In this document: positions 9,427-17,625 of the stretch, piece after piece
Layout of the letters: every line of letters starts with the position of its first letter
Position numbering within the stretch: position 1 is the stretch's first letter
NCBI GenBank assembly: GCA_964645285.1
Contig: CAZYDR010000001.1
Span: forward strand, 46,999-110,998
DNA length: 64,000 nucleotides
Source of the DNA: JAYZAP01 sp964645285
GTDB taxonomy: Bacteria > Pseudomonadota > Alphaproteobacteria > JAAXGF01
Direction of reading: 5' to 3'
Made by a program: the position numbers and the translations under genes
The notes under the pieces: model-generated
What the model saw: only the letters and a program-made list of their open reading frames with translations
Databases searched by the model: none
Told to the model about the DNA's origin: nothing

Positions 9427-10128
9427 TTACTCGTTCCCGCCTTCGCTCTCGCCGCCTTCTTCGCCTTCGCCGCCTTCGCCTTCCTCGCCCTCTTCACCTT
9501 CGATGCCTTCGCCTTCCTCGCCCTCAAGGCCTTCTTCTTCCTCGGGCTCGGGCTCGACGACAATGGTCGGGGCCGCGATGGTGGCAATGGTGAAGTCACG
9601 GTCGGTGATGGTGGGTTCGCAATCCGCTGGCAGGGTAACGCTGCTAATGTGCACGCCGTCACCGATTTCCAGGCCGGTCAGATCAATCACAATCGATTCG
9701 GGGATCGACGCCGCCGGGCAAACCAGCTCGATTTCGTAGCGTACCACGTTGAGCACGCCGCCCGACTTGAGCCCCGGGCACTCTTCCTCGTTGATGAAGT
9801 CGACACCGACGTTGACGGTAATGGTGGCGCCGGCGGCGATGCGCAGGAAATCCACATGCATGGGCACGCCGGTGACCGGGTGGCGTTGCACCTCGCGAGG
9901 CAGCACGCGCTCAGCCGAGCCGGCGACGTCGACGTCATAGAGCCTGAGATAGAAACCGCTGTCGGCCAGTTCGCGCCGCAAATCCAGGGCATCGAGCGAA
10001 ATCGCCAACGGGTCCTTCTTGTCGCCATAAATGACGGCGGGCACGCGGCCGTCCCGGCGCAACGCCCGGGCCGGACCCTTGCCGGCTTCCTCGCGCGACT
10101 GGGCTGCGAGATTTGCTACATCGGCCAT
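9427..10128 (-). CDS. rplY: 50S ribosomal protein L25 / general stress protein Ctc
   Basis: Binds 5S rRNA in the large subunit. The 233-residue long form has the N-terminal L25 domain (about residues 5-95, with GPARALRRDGRVPAVIYG) and the beta-rich TL5/Ctc C-terminal domain (about 100-190). It ends in a roughly 45-residue Glu/Gly-rich low-complexity tail that is strongly acidic and encoded by GAGGGCGAGGAAG-like repeats, which may vary in length between strains. The ATG follows AGAGGAG. It is the first gene after prs in the same direction. Confidence 0.94.
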   Translation of the reverse strand: MADVANLAAQSREEAGKGPARALRRDGRVPAVIYGDKKDPLAISLDALDLRRELADSGFYLRLYDVDVAGSAERVLPREVQRHPVTGVPMHVDFLRIAAGATITVNVGVDFINEEECPGLKSGGVLNVVRYEIELVCPAASIPESIVIDLTGLEIGDGVHISSVTLPADCEPTITDRDFTIATIAAPTIVVEPEPEEEEGLEGEEGEGIEGEEGEEGEGGEGEEGGESEGGNE

Positions 10129-10206
10129 CGGTCTTCTCCTCTTGCTGTCGCCTTAACGACGACCACCGCCACGAAGGCGGCTCCAAATTCTGTCAATCGG
10201 CCAGGC

Positions 10207-11139
10207 CTAGTCGAACAGGCTCGAAACCGAACTCTCGTCACTGATCCGGCGCATAGCCTCGGCGATCAGCGGGGCGATGGTAATCACCCGGATTTTCGGC
10301 GAATTAAGCACAGCCTCGGTCGGTTCGATGCTGTCCGTCACCGTCAAATATTCAAGCGCCGAGTTCTCAACCCTGTCCACCGCGCTACCCGACAGCACGC
10401 CATGGCTGATATGGGCTGACACCGAGGCCGCCCCGGCTTCTCGAAGCGCGGCGGCGGCGTTACACAACGTACCGCCGGAGTCCACCATATCGTCAATGAT
10501 GATGCAACGCCGGCCTACGACGTCGCCAATTATGTTCATCACTTCCGAAACACCCGCCCGTTCGCGCCGCTTATCGACGATAGCGAGATCGCCGTCAAGC
10601 CGTTTGGCGATGCCGCGGGTACGAATGATGCCGCCGGCGTCGGGCGATACGAAGGTCAGGTCGTCGCCGTTGAAGTTGTCCAGCAGGTCCTTCTCGAACA
10701 CCGGCGAGGTAAACAGGTTGTCCACCGGGATGTCGAAGAAGCCCTGAATCTGCCCAGCATGGAGTTCCAGGGTCAGCACCCGGTCGGCCCCGGCCTCGGT
10801 AATCAGGTTGGCCACCAGCTTGGCCGAAATCGGCGTCCGGGGGCCGGCCTTGCGGTCCTGGCGGCCGTATCCGAAGTAAGGCATGACGGCGGTAATGCGG
10901 CTGGCCGAGGCGCGGCGGATGGCGTCGATGCAGACCAGCAACTCCATCAGATTGTCATTGGCCGGAAACGCCGTTGACTGGATCAGGAAGATATCCTCGC
11001 CGCGCATGTTCTCTTCGATCTCGACGAACACTTCCATGTCCGCGAAGCGTCGAATGCCGGCCTTGACCAGGGGCATATCGAGGGATACCGCGATGGCCTC
11101 GGCAAGCGGCCGATTGCTGTTGCCAGCCAATAGTCTCAT
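10207..11139 (-). CDS. prs: Ribose-phosphate pyrophosphokinase
   Basis: Makes PRPP from ribose-5-phosphate and ATP for nucleotide, His and Trp synthesis. The chosen ATG at 11139 gives MRLLAGNSNRPLAEAI and a 310-residue protein, the family length; a longer frame opening at 11301 runs back through an intergenic repeat and is not homologous. Motifs: FADMEVFVEIEENMRGEDIFL, the flexible-loop YGRQDRKAGPRTPISAK, and the PRPP loop CIIIDDMVDSGGTL. A weak AAGGA lies upstream. The product feeds apt elsewhere in the window. Confidence 0.96.
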   Translation of the reverse strand: MRLLAGNSNRPLAEAIAVSLDMPLVKAGIRRFADMEVFVEIEENMRGEDIFLIQSTAFPANDNLMELLVCIDAIRRASASRITAVMPYFGYGRQDRKAGPRTPISAKLVANLITEAGADRVLTLELHAGQIQGFFDIPVDNLFTSPVFEKDLLDNFNGDDLTFVSPDAGGIIRTRGIAKRLDGDLAIVDKRRERAGVSEVMNIIGDVVGRRCIIIDDMVDSGGTLCNAAAALREAGAASVSAHISHGVLSGSAVDRVENSALEYLTVTDSIEPTEAVLNSPKIRVITIAPLIAEAMRRISDESSVSSLFD

Positions 11140-11266
11140 GGGGAATTTCCTTGGTCGCGACGCCCGTCCAAACGGCTGGAATGAGGGGTGCCAAATCACC
11201 CAGCCAACGACGCGGCGAACTGTACCAAAGGGCCTCGTGAGATTCAACGACAATGGCGACTTCTTA

Positions 11267-11408
11267 CCATCGGTGATGAAGAATGACCGATGGGCGTTCA
11301 ATCGCCACGCAGGCGGTTCTTGTAAGCGCGTTCAAGCGCCACGCGGGCTGGCGCCAAACGGTCGGCGACGCGCGATCGCGCTTGCCGGCAGTCAAAGATG
11401 ACCGCCGG
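11267..11408. repeat. Intergenic palindromic repeat family, copy 1 (two hairpin units)
   Basis: Lies between the lipoprotein gene and prs. One hairpin at 11267-11293 pairs CCATCGGTGA with TGACCGATGG. It is followed by a GCGTTCAATCGCCACGCAGG segment (11294-11313). From 11324 a second unit begins AAGCGCGTTCAAGCGCCACG, carries AACGGTCGGCGACGCGCG and ends in a hairpin at 11385-11408, CCGGCAGTCA / TGACCGCCGG around AAGA. The same blocks recur in the same order near 28.4-28.6 kb and 47.2-47.4 kb. Copy 1 lacks the right-hand half seen in the other copies, so it looks like a partial tandem arrangement. Confidence 0.85.
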
Positions 11409-11428
11409 AATAAGACCACCTAGTCTTG

Positions 11429-12226
11429 CTACAGGCCGCTCCGGTCGAGCAGATCGAGCACGCCGGCGGCGCCACCGTCGGCGATGGCCGCCGCGATATT
11501 GCCCCATTCGCCATACAGGGTACCGGCGGGCAAGGTATTGGCCTGGTTGATGATGCCAAGACGTTGGCCATCGGGCTTAAGTACTTCCCACACCACTTCG
11601 ATGCGCTGAACGCCGGGCTCCGCATCGGACATGATCACGGTTCCGAGCACCAGAAGCGTGCCCTCGCCGGGCTCGGCCGCCAGCGTCGCCCCGCGCCATT
11701 CCAGGGCTCCGGCCATGGCCCGCGCCAGGGCCATGCGGCCGTTGCCCGGCGCGCCGGTGATGGGTGCGACGACTAGCGCCGGTCGCGGCGCGGCGACCAC
11801 CGGCGGCGCCATGTCGCGGCCAAGCAGCGCCAGCACCCGCAGCGCCGCGTCATGCGCCAGAGAGTCAAACGCCGCGCCGGCCACTGCCGATTGTTCGAAT
11901 TCACCCAGGGTCTCGCCCTGGGCGTCGCTCAGGGTCCAAACGAAGGTCGCACCCCCGATACCGCTATCGCAATTGAGCCACAGACTGCCCAGGTTGCCGC
12001 CGGCGGCGCTGGCCGGCACCTGGGCGTCGCCGAGCGCGTCGATGACGGCCGCGCCCAATGTCGGATCACATGGGCTGCCATCGACCACCACGCCGGTGGC
12101 GTCGGCGGGCCGCAACGCCGTCGGTGCGGTCGCATCGCCGGCATCATGAGCGAAAGGCTGGGGCAATTGGCCGCAGGCGCCAAGCGCCAAGGTCAGGGCC
12201 AATGCAATCAGACGGCTAGAAAACAC
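11429..12226 (-). CDS. Predicted lipoprotein of unknown function
   Basis: 265 residues, start GTG at 12226. The N terminus (FSSRLIALALTLALGACGQ) is a signal peptide with lipobox LGAC; Cys18 would be lipidated, so outer-membrane or periplasmic anchoring is likely. The rest is Ala/Gly-rich with no domain I can name. WLNCDSGIGGATFVWTLSD and VWEVLKPDGQRLGIINQANTLP suggest a beta-rich fold. It overlaps the stop of a 21-codon hydrophobic reading frame and follows the creatinase-like gene in the same direction. No partner function is evident. Confidence 0.75.
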   Translation of the reverse strand: MFSSRLIALALTLALGACGQLPQPFAHDAGDATAPTALRPADATGVVVDGSPCDPTLGAAVIDALGDAQVPASAAGGNLGSLWLNCDSGIGGATFVWTLSDAQGETLGEFEQSAVAGAAFDSLAHDAALRVLALLGRDMAPPVVAAPRPALVVAPITGAPGNGRMALARAMAGALEWRGATLAAEPGEGTLLVLGTVIMSDAEPGVQRIEVVWEVLKPDGQRLGIINQANTLPAGTLYGEWGNIAAAIADGGAAGVLDLLDRSGL

Positions 12227-12281
12227 AGCTCGCCAGCAGGCCGAGCGCCAGAACCGCCAGAAATATGAGCAGATGCGGCAC
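12216..12281 (-). CDS. Possible 21-residue hydrophobic peptide between creatinase-like and lipoprotein genes
   Basis: A GTG four bases after the stop of the creatinase-like gene opens a 21-codon frame beginning MPHLLIFLAVLALG and ending LLASCVF, then TAG. All but a few residues are hydrophobic, and LLASC resembles a lipobox. Its stop overlaps the GTG start of the lipoprotein gene (the two starts and stops lie within 11 bases), so translating it would couple the two larger genes. There is no strong ribosome binding site. It could be a tiny membrane peptide, a coupling leader or chance. Confidence 0.35.
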   Translation of the reverse strand: MPHLLIFLAVLALGLLASCVF

Positions 12282-12285
12282 GGTG

Positions 12286-13437
12286 TCAGTTGACCACGAG
12301 ATCGAGGGCGGTGGACGACAGGCGTTCGCAGCCGGTCTCGGTGACCCGCACGGTTTCACCCAGGGCAATGGCCAGGCCGCGGTCGCTGTCGAGGATCATG
12401 GGGTGCATGAAGAACACCATGTTGGGCTCGGCGATGACCGGATTGTCGGCATAGAACATGGGCCAGTCCATCCAGTTGGGGGAGAATGTGGTACCCAGAC
12501 TGTAGCCACAGGCGTTGAGCCGATGGGCGCCGTAGCCGGCATCGTCGAACACCCGGGCATGGGCGTCGAACACCTCGCCCACCGGGCGGCCCGGCTTGAG
12601 CGCCTCCTGACAGGCCAGCAGGGCGTCATGACAGGCCTTGTGCATGTCGCGGTGGTCCTCGCTGGCGCGTCCGGTCAGCACGGTTCGCATGAGCGCCGCA
12701 TGGTAGTGGCGATAGGCGCCGGCGAATTCGATCATCAACTGGTCTTCCGGGTCGATATGGCGGCGGCCGCTGAAGTAGCGACACAACAAGGCGCCGGCCC
12801 CGGAGCCGATGATGAACTCGTTGCCCGGATAGTCGCCGCCGCCCTTGAACACGGCGCCCTGCATGGCGGCCAGGATGTCGCCCTCGAAGGCGCCGGCCAC
12901 GGTCAACCGGTTGGCTTCATCAAGGGCGGCATCGCCGAGTTCGGCGGCGCGCCGCACATAGTCCATCTCGGCCGGGCTCTTAACGACGCGCAGACGGCTG
13001 ACCAACTCCGAAGCATCATCGAGAGTGCAGAAACCATCCAGGGTCGCTTCGACCATGCGCCAGCTTCGTCCGGTCAGGCCATAAGCCTCGAACTCGATAC
13101 CGAGCTTGCGACCCTTACAACCGTGCTCATCGAGGATCGCCTTGAGGTCTTCGGCCGGGGTCGCACCGTCACGATCGACCCAGACCCGGATGTCCTCAAG
13201 GGTCGATGTATGCCGCGCCTGGCGAAGGTCGGGTGAGCGAGTCAGCAAAGTCATGGCGCCGTCGGCGCCAATATAGAGACATTGGAAAAAAACAAAGCCG
13301 AAGGTGTCGTAGCCGGTCAGGTAGAACATGCTCTCCTGGCGAAACATCAACAGCCCATCGAGGCCGGCGGCGGTCATGGCGGCGATGGTCCGCGCCTGGC
13401 GCCCGGCGTATTCCTCGCGGCTAAAATGAAGCTCCAT
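12286..13437 (-). CDS. M24/creatinase-fold protein (ectoine hydrolase- or creatinase-like), metal ligands apparently lost
   Basis: 383 residues: an N-terminal creatinase-type domain (about 1-150, with MFRQESMFYLTGYDTFGF) and a C-terminal pita-bread domain. In metal-dependent M24 peptidases the ligands are Asp, Asp, His, Glu, Glu; here the first block reads MIEFAGAYRHYHAALMRT (Glu and Ala in place of the two Asp), the TIEPG block reads FFMHPMIL, and the last Glu block reads IALGETVRVTE. CGYSLGTTFSPNWMDW resembles the GYSIG..PPDW segment of creatinase and ectoine hydrolase relatives. So a metal-free C-N hydrolase is more likely than an Xaa-Pro peptidase. Substrate is unknown. Confidence 0.8.
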   Translation of the reverse strand: MELHFSREEYAGRQARTIAAMTAAGLDGLLMFRQESMFYLTGYDTFGFVFFQCLYIGADGAMTLLTRSPDLRQARHTSTLEDIRVWVDRDGATPAEDLKAILDEHGCKGRKLGIEFEAYGLTGRSWRMVEATLDGFCTLDDASELVSRLRVVKSPAEMDYVRRAAELGDAALDEANRLTVAGAFEGDILAAMQGAVFKGGGDYPGNEFIIGSGAGALLCRYFSGRRHIDPEDQLMIEFAGAYRHYHAALMRTVLTGRASEDHRDMHKACHDALLACQEALKPGRPVGEVFDAHARVFDDAGYGAHRLNACGYSLGTTFSPNWMDWPMFYADNPVIAEPNMVFFMHPMILDSDRGLAIALGETVRVTETGCERLSSTALDLVVN

Positions 13438-13440
13438 GTC

Positions 13441-14196
13441 CTAGTCCTCTCCCAGTGCCACCAAAGAAATCAAACGCCCGTAGTCGACCTCGCCCGCATG
13501 ACAGGTCCGGCGATAGCTGAAAAACAGCGCCTCGTCGGCACAGGTATCGAGCGCCAGAACCTCGACCGACGCAAGCCCCAGGGCGCCAAGGCGCATGGCC
13601 ACGTAACCGGGAAGGTCGAACATGTAATGGTCGTCGCGGGCCGATAGCACGAAATACCCGGCGTTGGCGCCATCCGCCGCCACGAACCTCTGCTGGAACT
13701 CGGGCCCGACCTCGTAGGACGCCTGGGCGATACAGGGACCCACCACCGCCACGGTCTCAGCCGCCGTGGCGCCCAGGGCCGCCATGCCCGCAAAGGCCGC
13801 GTCGGTGACCCCGTCGAGGGCGCCGCGCCAGCCGGCGTGGGCGGCGCCGATGACCCGGGCGCTACGGTCGGCGAACAGCACCGGCGCGCAGTCGGCGGTC
13901 AATACCCCAAGGGCGATGCCGAAACGGTTGCTGACCATGGCGTCGGCCTGGGGGGCATCGCCGGGCGCCCAGGGTTCGGTAACCGTGACACAGCGCGCCG
14001 AATGGCATTGGTAGGCGGTGACCAGCGTATCCGCGCCGAGACGGGCCATGGCGCGGTTGCGATTCTCGGCCACCGACGCGGCGTCGTCGCCGGAGCCGAA
14101 GCCACAGTTGCGCGATGCGAACAGGCCCTGGCTGACGCCGCCCTTGCGGGTGAAGAAGCCGTGACGCACGCCAGCCAATGCCGCGGCCTCGATCAT
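13441..14196 (-). CDS. pgeF: Peptidoglycan editing factor / laccase-domain protein
   Basis: 251-residue protein of the YfiH/DUF152 family (PgeF, earlier called polyphenol oxidase or laccase). Visible motifs are HGFFTRKGGVSQGLF, the His-containing YQCHSA, LTADCAPVLF with the conserved Cys, and AAHAGWRGALDGV with the second His; together they form the His-Cys-His Zn site. In E. coli PgeF removes misincorporated L-Ser from UDP-MurNAc. Its start overlaps the methyltransferase stop by ATGA. The lgt-midA-pgeF order is common in alphaproteobacteria. Confidence 0.92.
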   Translation of the reverse strand: MIEAAALAGVRHGFFTRKGGVSQGLFASRNCGFGSGDDAASVAENRNRAMARLGADTLVTAYQCHSARCVTVTEPWAPGDAPQADAMVSNRFGIALGVLTADCAPVLFADRSARVIGAAHAGWRGALDGVTDAAFAGMAALGATAAETVAVVGPCIAQASYEVGPEFQQRFVAADGANAGYFVLSARDDHYMFDLPGYVAMRLGALGLASVEVLALDTCADEALFFSYRRTCHAGEVDYGRLISLVALGED

Positions 14197-15284
14197 GATA
14201 CCGCCTCGAACCCGGCCGGAGCCGGCGCATCCAGAGGCGCAATGGCCAGGGCCTTGAATAGGCTGCCCATCTCGCCGGCGCCAATAAGTCGCTCCAGGGC
14301 GGTCTCGATATTCTCACGCTGAATGGCGTTGCCGCTCTTGGCGAGAGTCGCCGCCCGTGCCTCGATGCCAAGGGCCAACAGAAAATCACCCTGATTTACC
14401 GGGCCGTGGGCGGCGGCTCCGGCCTCCTCGGCAACTCTGGCGACGGTAGTAAAATCGACCTTGGCCGAAAGGTCGGCCTCGCCGGGGTCGTCGAGCACAT
14501 GATGATGGCCGTGGCGGCGCACCGCCTGAAAGGTATCGCCGAGGGGACCATGGTCCGACGCGTAGTCGATAATCAACGCCAGGCCGCCCTGGGCCGCTAC
14601 CCGCCGGGCGATCTCGTCGGTCAGGCTAATGGCCGCCGCTGACATCTCGGCGATACTGTTGAGCGGCGCCCCATCCACGGTGTCGGGCAGCAGGGCAAGG
14701 GCCGGCGTTGGCCGGTCGGCGAGGACGAAGCGAAACCCGTACCCCCGGCTTTCCGCGTCGACCAGCCGCTCGCGCCAGCCATGAAGGGTGCGCATGAACT
14801 GGTGGATCGGCAGCACGTCGTAGAGCTCGTTGGTGACCAGCAGCAGGGGTCCCTCGGGCACCCCGGCGAGGCTGTCGTGCCAGGTCACTGAGACCTTGGA
14901 CAGGGCCTTGCGCTGCATGGCGCGGAGCGTCGGGCTGGTCTCGACCATGTGAACATCAAGCGCCGCGCGGCACGCCGGCACCGTTGCCATGGCGCGCAAC
15001 GCATCGGCCATCAGGGTGCCGCGGCCGGGGCCCATCTCAACCAGACGCACGGAATCGGGACAGCCCATATGCTGCCAGCCGGCGACACACCACAGACCGA
15101 TCAGCTCGCCGAACATCTGGCTGACTTCGGGCGCGGTGACGAAGTCGCCTTCCATGCCCAACGGGTCGCGGTTGATGTAGTAGCCGTGCTCGGGATGGCC
15201 CAGCACCGTGGCCATGAAAGTCGCCACGGTCATCGGCCCGTGCATGGTAATTTCGTTGTGCAAATGCCGCGCCAGGGGCGTCAT
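14193..15284 (-). CDS. SAM-dependent methyltransferase, MidA/NDUFAF7 family (DUF185)
   Basis: 363 residues from ATG 15284, whose ATGA overlaps the lgt stop; the frame stays open upstream within lgt but that part is not homologous. It has MTPLARHLHNEITMHGP, the SAM-binding RLVEMGPGRGTLMADALRA, the LLVTNELYDVLPIHQF segment and LIIDYASDHGP, all characteristic of the family. The mitochondrial relative NDUFAF7 methylates an arginine of the complex I NDUFS2 subunit. Whether the bacterial enzyme does the same is not shown. Confidence 0.9.
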   Translation of the reverse strand: MTPLARHLHNEITMHGPMTVATFMATVLGHPEHGYYINRDPLGMEGDFVTAPEVSQMFGELIGLWCVAGWQHMGCPDSVRLVEMGPGRGTLMADALRAMATVPACRAALDVHMVETSPTLRAMQRKALSKVSVTWHDSLAGVPEGPLLLVTNELYDVLPIHQFMRTLHGWRERLVDAESRGYGFRFVLADRPTPALALLPDTVDGAPLNSIAEMSAAAISLTDEIARRVAAQGGLALIIDYASDHGPLGDTFQAVRRHGHHHVLDDPGEADLSAKVDFTTVARVAEEAGAAAHGPVNQGDFLLALGIEARAATLAKSGNAIQRENIETALERLIGAGEMGSLFKALAIAPLDAPAPAGFEAVS

Positions 15285-16084
15285 GACGACTGTGGCCGGG
15301 CGCGGCGCAGCATCAGCCACAGGCCGAAAGCGATAGCCGGCAGGGAAAGCAGCTGGCCCAGGGTGGCGCCGCCGATGAGAAAACCCAGGTAGGCGTCGGG
15401 CTCGCGGAAGAATTCGACGAAGATGCGGGCGAGGCCGTAGCCACAGAAAAATACCCCGGCAATAAAACCGTGGCGTTGGCGCAGGCTGGTCAAACGCCAC
15501 AGGGCCAACAGCACCAGGAACAACACCGCCCCTTCGAGCAGCGCCTCGTAGATCTGGCTTGGGTGACGCGGCTCGGAGCCGCCATGGGGAAACATCACGG
15601 CCCAGGGCACGTCGCTCACCCGGCCCCATAGCTCGCCGTTGATGAAGTTGGCGATGCGCCCGAAAAACAGCCCGATGGGCGCGGCGCAGGCGATCAGGTC
15701 TGCTAGGGCGAACAGCGACAGACCGTGACGCCGGGCGAACAGTACCACCATCGCCATGACCCCCAGCAGACCGCCATGAAACGACATGCCACCCTGCCAC
15801 ACGTACAGAATCTCGACCGGATCGGCCAGGTAGTAGCCGGGCTTATAGAACAAGGCATAGCCAAGCCGGCCGCCGAGGATAATGCCCAGCACGGTCCAGG
15901 ATATGAAGTCGTCGATGGCCGCTCCGTCGGGCCCACCAGGCTGCTGCGGGGCGAGCCGCAGCATGTAACGCCAGCCGAGCAGGATGCCGGCCATGTAGGC
16001 CAGAGCGTACCAGCGGATGGCGAAGGGCCCGATCTCGACCACTACCGGATCGATCATGGGAAAGGGGATAGCCAGGGTGATCAT
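15281..16084 (-). CDS. lgt: Prolipoprotein diacylglyceryl transferase
   Basis: Inner-membrane enzyme that moves diacylglyceryl from phosphatidylglycerol to the lipobox cysteine of prolipoproteins. The 267-residue polytopic protein has about seven hydrophobic segments, the FAIRWYALAYMAGILLGWRY start, SFHGGLLGV with the conserved His, and the Lgt signature GRIANFINGELWGR. It overlaps hldD (ATGA) and the methyltransferase. Several lipoproteins in this window (11.4, 33-34.7 and 62.6 kb) would be substrates. Confidence 0.96.
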   Translation of the reverse strand: MITLAIPFPMIDPVVVEIGPFAIRWYALAYMAGILLGWRYMLRLAPQQPGGPDGAAIDDFISWTVLGIILGGRLGYALFYKPGYYLADPVEILYVWQGGMSFHGGLLGVMAMVVLFARRHGLSLFALADLIACAAPIGLFFGRIANFINGELWGRVSDVPWAVMFPHGGSEPRHPSQIYEALLEGAVLFLVLLALWRLTSLRQRHGFIAGVFFCGYGLARIFVEFFREPDAYLGFLIGGATLGQLLSLPAIAFGLWLMLRRARPQSS

Positions 16085-17070
16085 TTGTAGGGGTCGCTGC
16101 GGCCGAGAAAGTCGCGCACATAGGCGCCGACACCGTCTTCCAGGGAGAGGAACGGCGCGCTGTAACCGGCATCCCGCAAGCGGCCCATGCGGGCTTCGGT
16201 GAAATACTGGTAGTTGGCCCGGATGTCCTTAGGCGTATCGACAAACTCGATGTTGGGCTCACGCCCGACGGCTGCGAACAAGGCGCCAATCAGGTCGGCG
16301 AAGCTACGCGCCTCACCGGTGCCGAGGTTGTAGAGGCCACTGATGCGGGGGTTGTCCAGCAGCCACAGCATGACCGCCACGCAATCTTCCACCGAGACGA
16401 AGTCCCGGGACTGGCCACCGTCCGCATAGTCCGGGTGATGGGATTTGAACAAGGTCACCGCCTCGCCCCGCGAGGCCTTGGCGTGATTCTTGGCGACGAT
16501 GCTCTGCATGGCGCCCTTGTGGTATTCGTTGGGGCCGTAGACGTTGAAGAACTTGAGCCCGGCCCATTGGGGCGGCGCCGCCCCGCCGTCGGCAACCAGA
16601 CGCGCCACCCGGCGGTCGAACAGGTGTTTCGACCAGCCATAGAGATTGAGCGGCTTGAGCCAGGCCAGGGCTTCCCGGGAGCCGTCGTCGTCGAAGCCCT
16701 GGGCGCCATCGCCGTAGGTCGCTGCCGAGGAGGCATAGATCAGCCGCACTCCCTGGGCCGCGCACCAGTGCCACAGAGCCAGGCTGAACTCGTAGTTCTC
16801 GGCCATCATCTCTTCGACGTCGGTCACCGTGGTCGAGGAGATGGCGCCCATGTGGAAGATCGCCTCGACCGCGCCGGCCTCGGCGTCGAGGAACGCCAGC
16901 AAATCCTCGGGCGCGACTATGCGGGTGACTCTATGCTTGGCGATATTGGGCGCCTTGGGGTCATCATCGGCGAGACGGTCGCAGACCACCACCTCGGACG
17001 CGCCCCGCCGGGCCAGTGCCGCCACCAGATTCGAGCCTATAAATCCGGCGCCGCCGGTAACTACAATCAT
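16081..17070 (-). CDS. hldD: ADP-L-glycero-D-manno-heptose 6-epimerase
   Basis: Last step in making ADP-L,D-heptose for the lipopolysaccharide inner core. 329 residues with the Rossmann start MIVVTGGAGFIGSNLV, HMGAISSTT, the catalytic YGWSK, FFNVYGPNEYHKG and the family-specific SRDFVSVEDCV and GTGEARSFADL. It is the first gene of the overlapping hldD-lgt-midA-pgeF series and is divergent from ubiK across a 90-bp gap, so both promoters should be there. Its presence indicates heptose-containing LPS. Confidence 0.95.
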   Translation of the reverse strand: MIVVTGGAGFIGSNLVAALARRGASEVVVCDRLADDDPKAPNIAKHRVTRIVAPEDLLAFLDAEAGAVEAIFHMGAISSTTVTDVEEMMAENYEFSLALWHWCAAQGVRLIYASSAATYGDGAQGFDDDGSREALAWLKPLNLYGWSKHLFDRRVARLVADGGAAPPQWAGLKFFNVYGPNEYHKGAMQSIVAKNHAKASRGEAVTLFKSHHPDYADGGQSRDFVSVEDCVAVMLWLLDNPRISGLYNLGTGEARSFADLIGALFAAVGREPNIEFVDTPKDIRANYQYFTEARMGRLRDAGYSAPFLSLEDGVGAYVRDFLGRSDPYK

Positions 17071-17160
17071 GGCGCCCGTTATAGCCGCATGGGGCGGCGC
17101 TTGCGAGCATCACGCACCATGGCCATAATCGGGAAGCCGTTACATAGAAAGATAAAGCCC

Positions 17161-17433
17161 ATGCAAAGTCGCAACCGCCTGCTCGACGATCTTGCCAAAG
17201 TGGCGGGGAGCGCCGCCGGTGTCGCCGCCGGCCTCAAGGACGAGGTCGAAGGGCGACTGCGCCAGCAGTTCGAGCGGGTGCTCGACGGCCTCGACCTGGT
17301 CGACCGCGACGAGTTCGAAGTGGTCAAGGCCATGGCCGCCGAGGCCCGCGCCGAGAACGACCGCCTGGCCGCCCGAATCGCCAAGCTGGAAGCCGCAGCC
17401 AAACCCCGTAAGGCAGCGAAAAAATCCACCTGA
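17161..17433 (+). CDS. ubiK: UbiK-type ubiquinone biosynthesis accessory factor (BMFP domain)
   Basis: 90 residues from ATG 17161: MQSRNRLLDDLAKVAGSAAG, then an amphipathic N-terminal half and a C-terminal coiled coil (about 50-80) ending in a Lys-rich tail. This is the BMFP/DUF526 pattern; in E. coli UbiK binds the UbiJ SCP2-type protein and supports aerobic ubiquinone synthesis. An in-frame ATG at 17119 would add 14 residues, but family alignment favours 17161. Divergent from hldD. Confidence 0.85.
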   Translation: MQSRNRLLDDLAKVAGSAAGVAAGLKDEVEGRLRQQFERVLDGLDLVDRDEFEVVKAMAAEARAENDRLAARIAKLEAAAKPRKAAKKST

Positions 17434-17625
17434 GAGTCCGCCGCCCACCAGCGCCCGAGGAATAATCCGGTTCCCGCAACGGAACAGTTGCGCTTAGCCC
17501 CGCTCTCTGGCAACCTACTGCTTATTGCGTATGAGGGGGCGGCACGCCACAAGATATTGCAATCTAGCGTGCTAATCGATTTTCTAGAGCCGTTCTATTC
17601 AAGCGGCTTCACGGGGGACTAAAGC

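Noticed and set aside
11140..11301. 54-codon extension at the 5' end of prs
   Set aside because: It reads through the intergenic repeat and has no PRPP-synthetase homology; 310 residues from 11139 is the normal length.
15285..15800. N-terminal extension of the MidA-type methyltransferase frame through lgt
   Set aside because: The extension is the lgt gene read in another frame; the ATG at 15284 overlaps the lgt stop and begins at the family's first conserved block.
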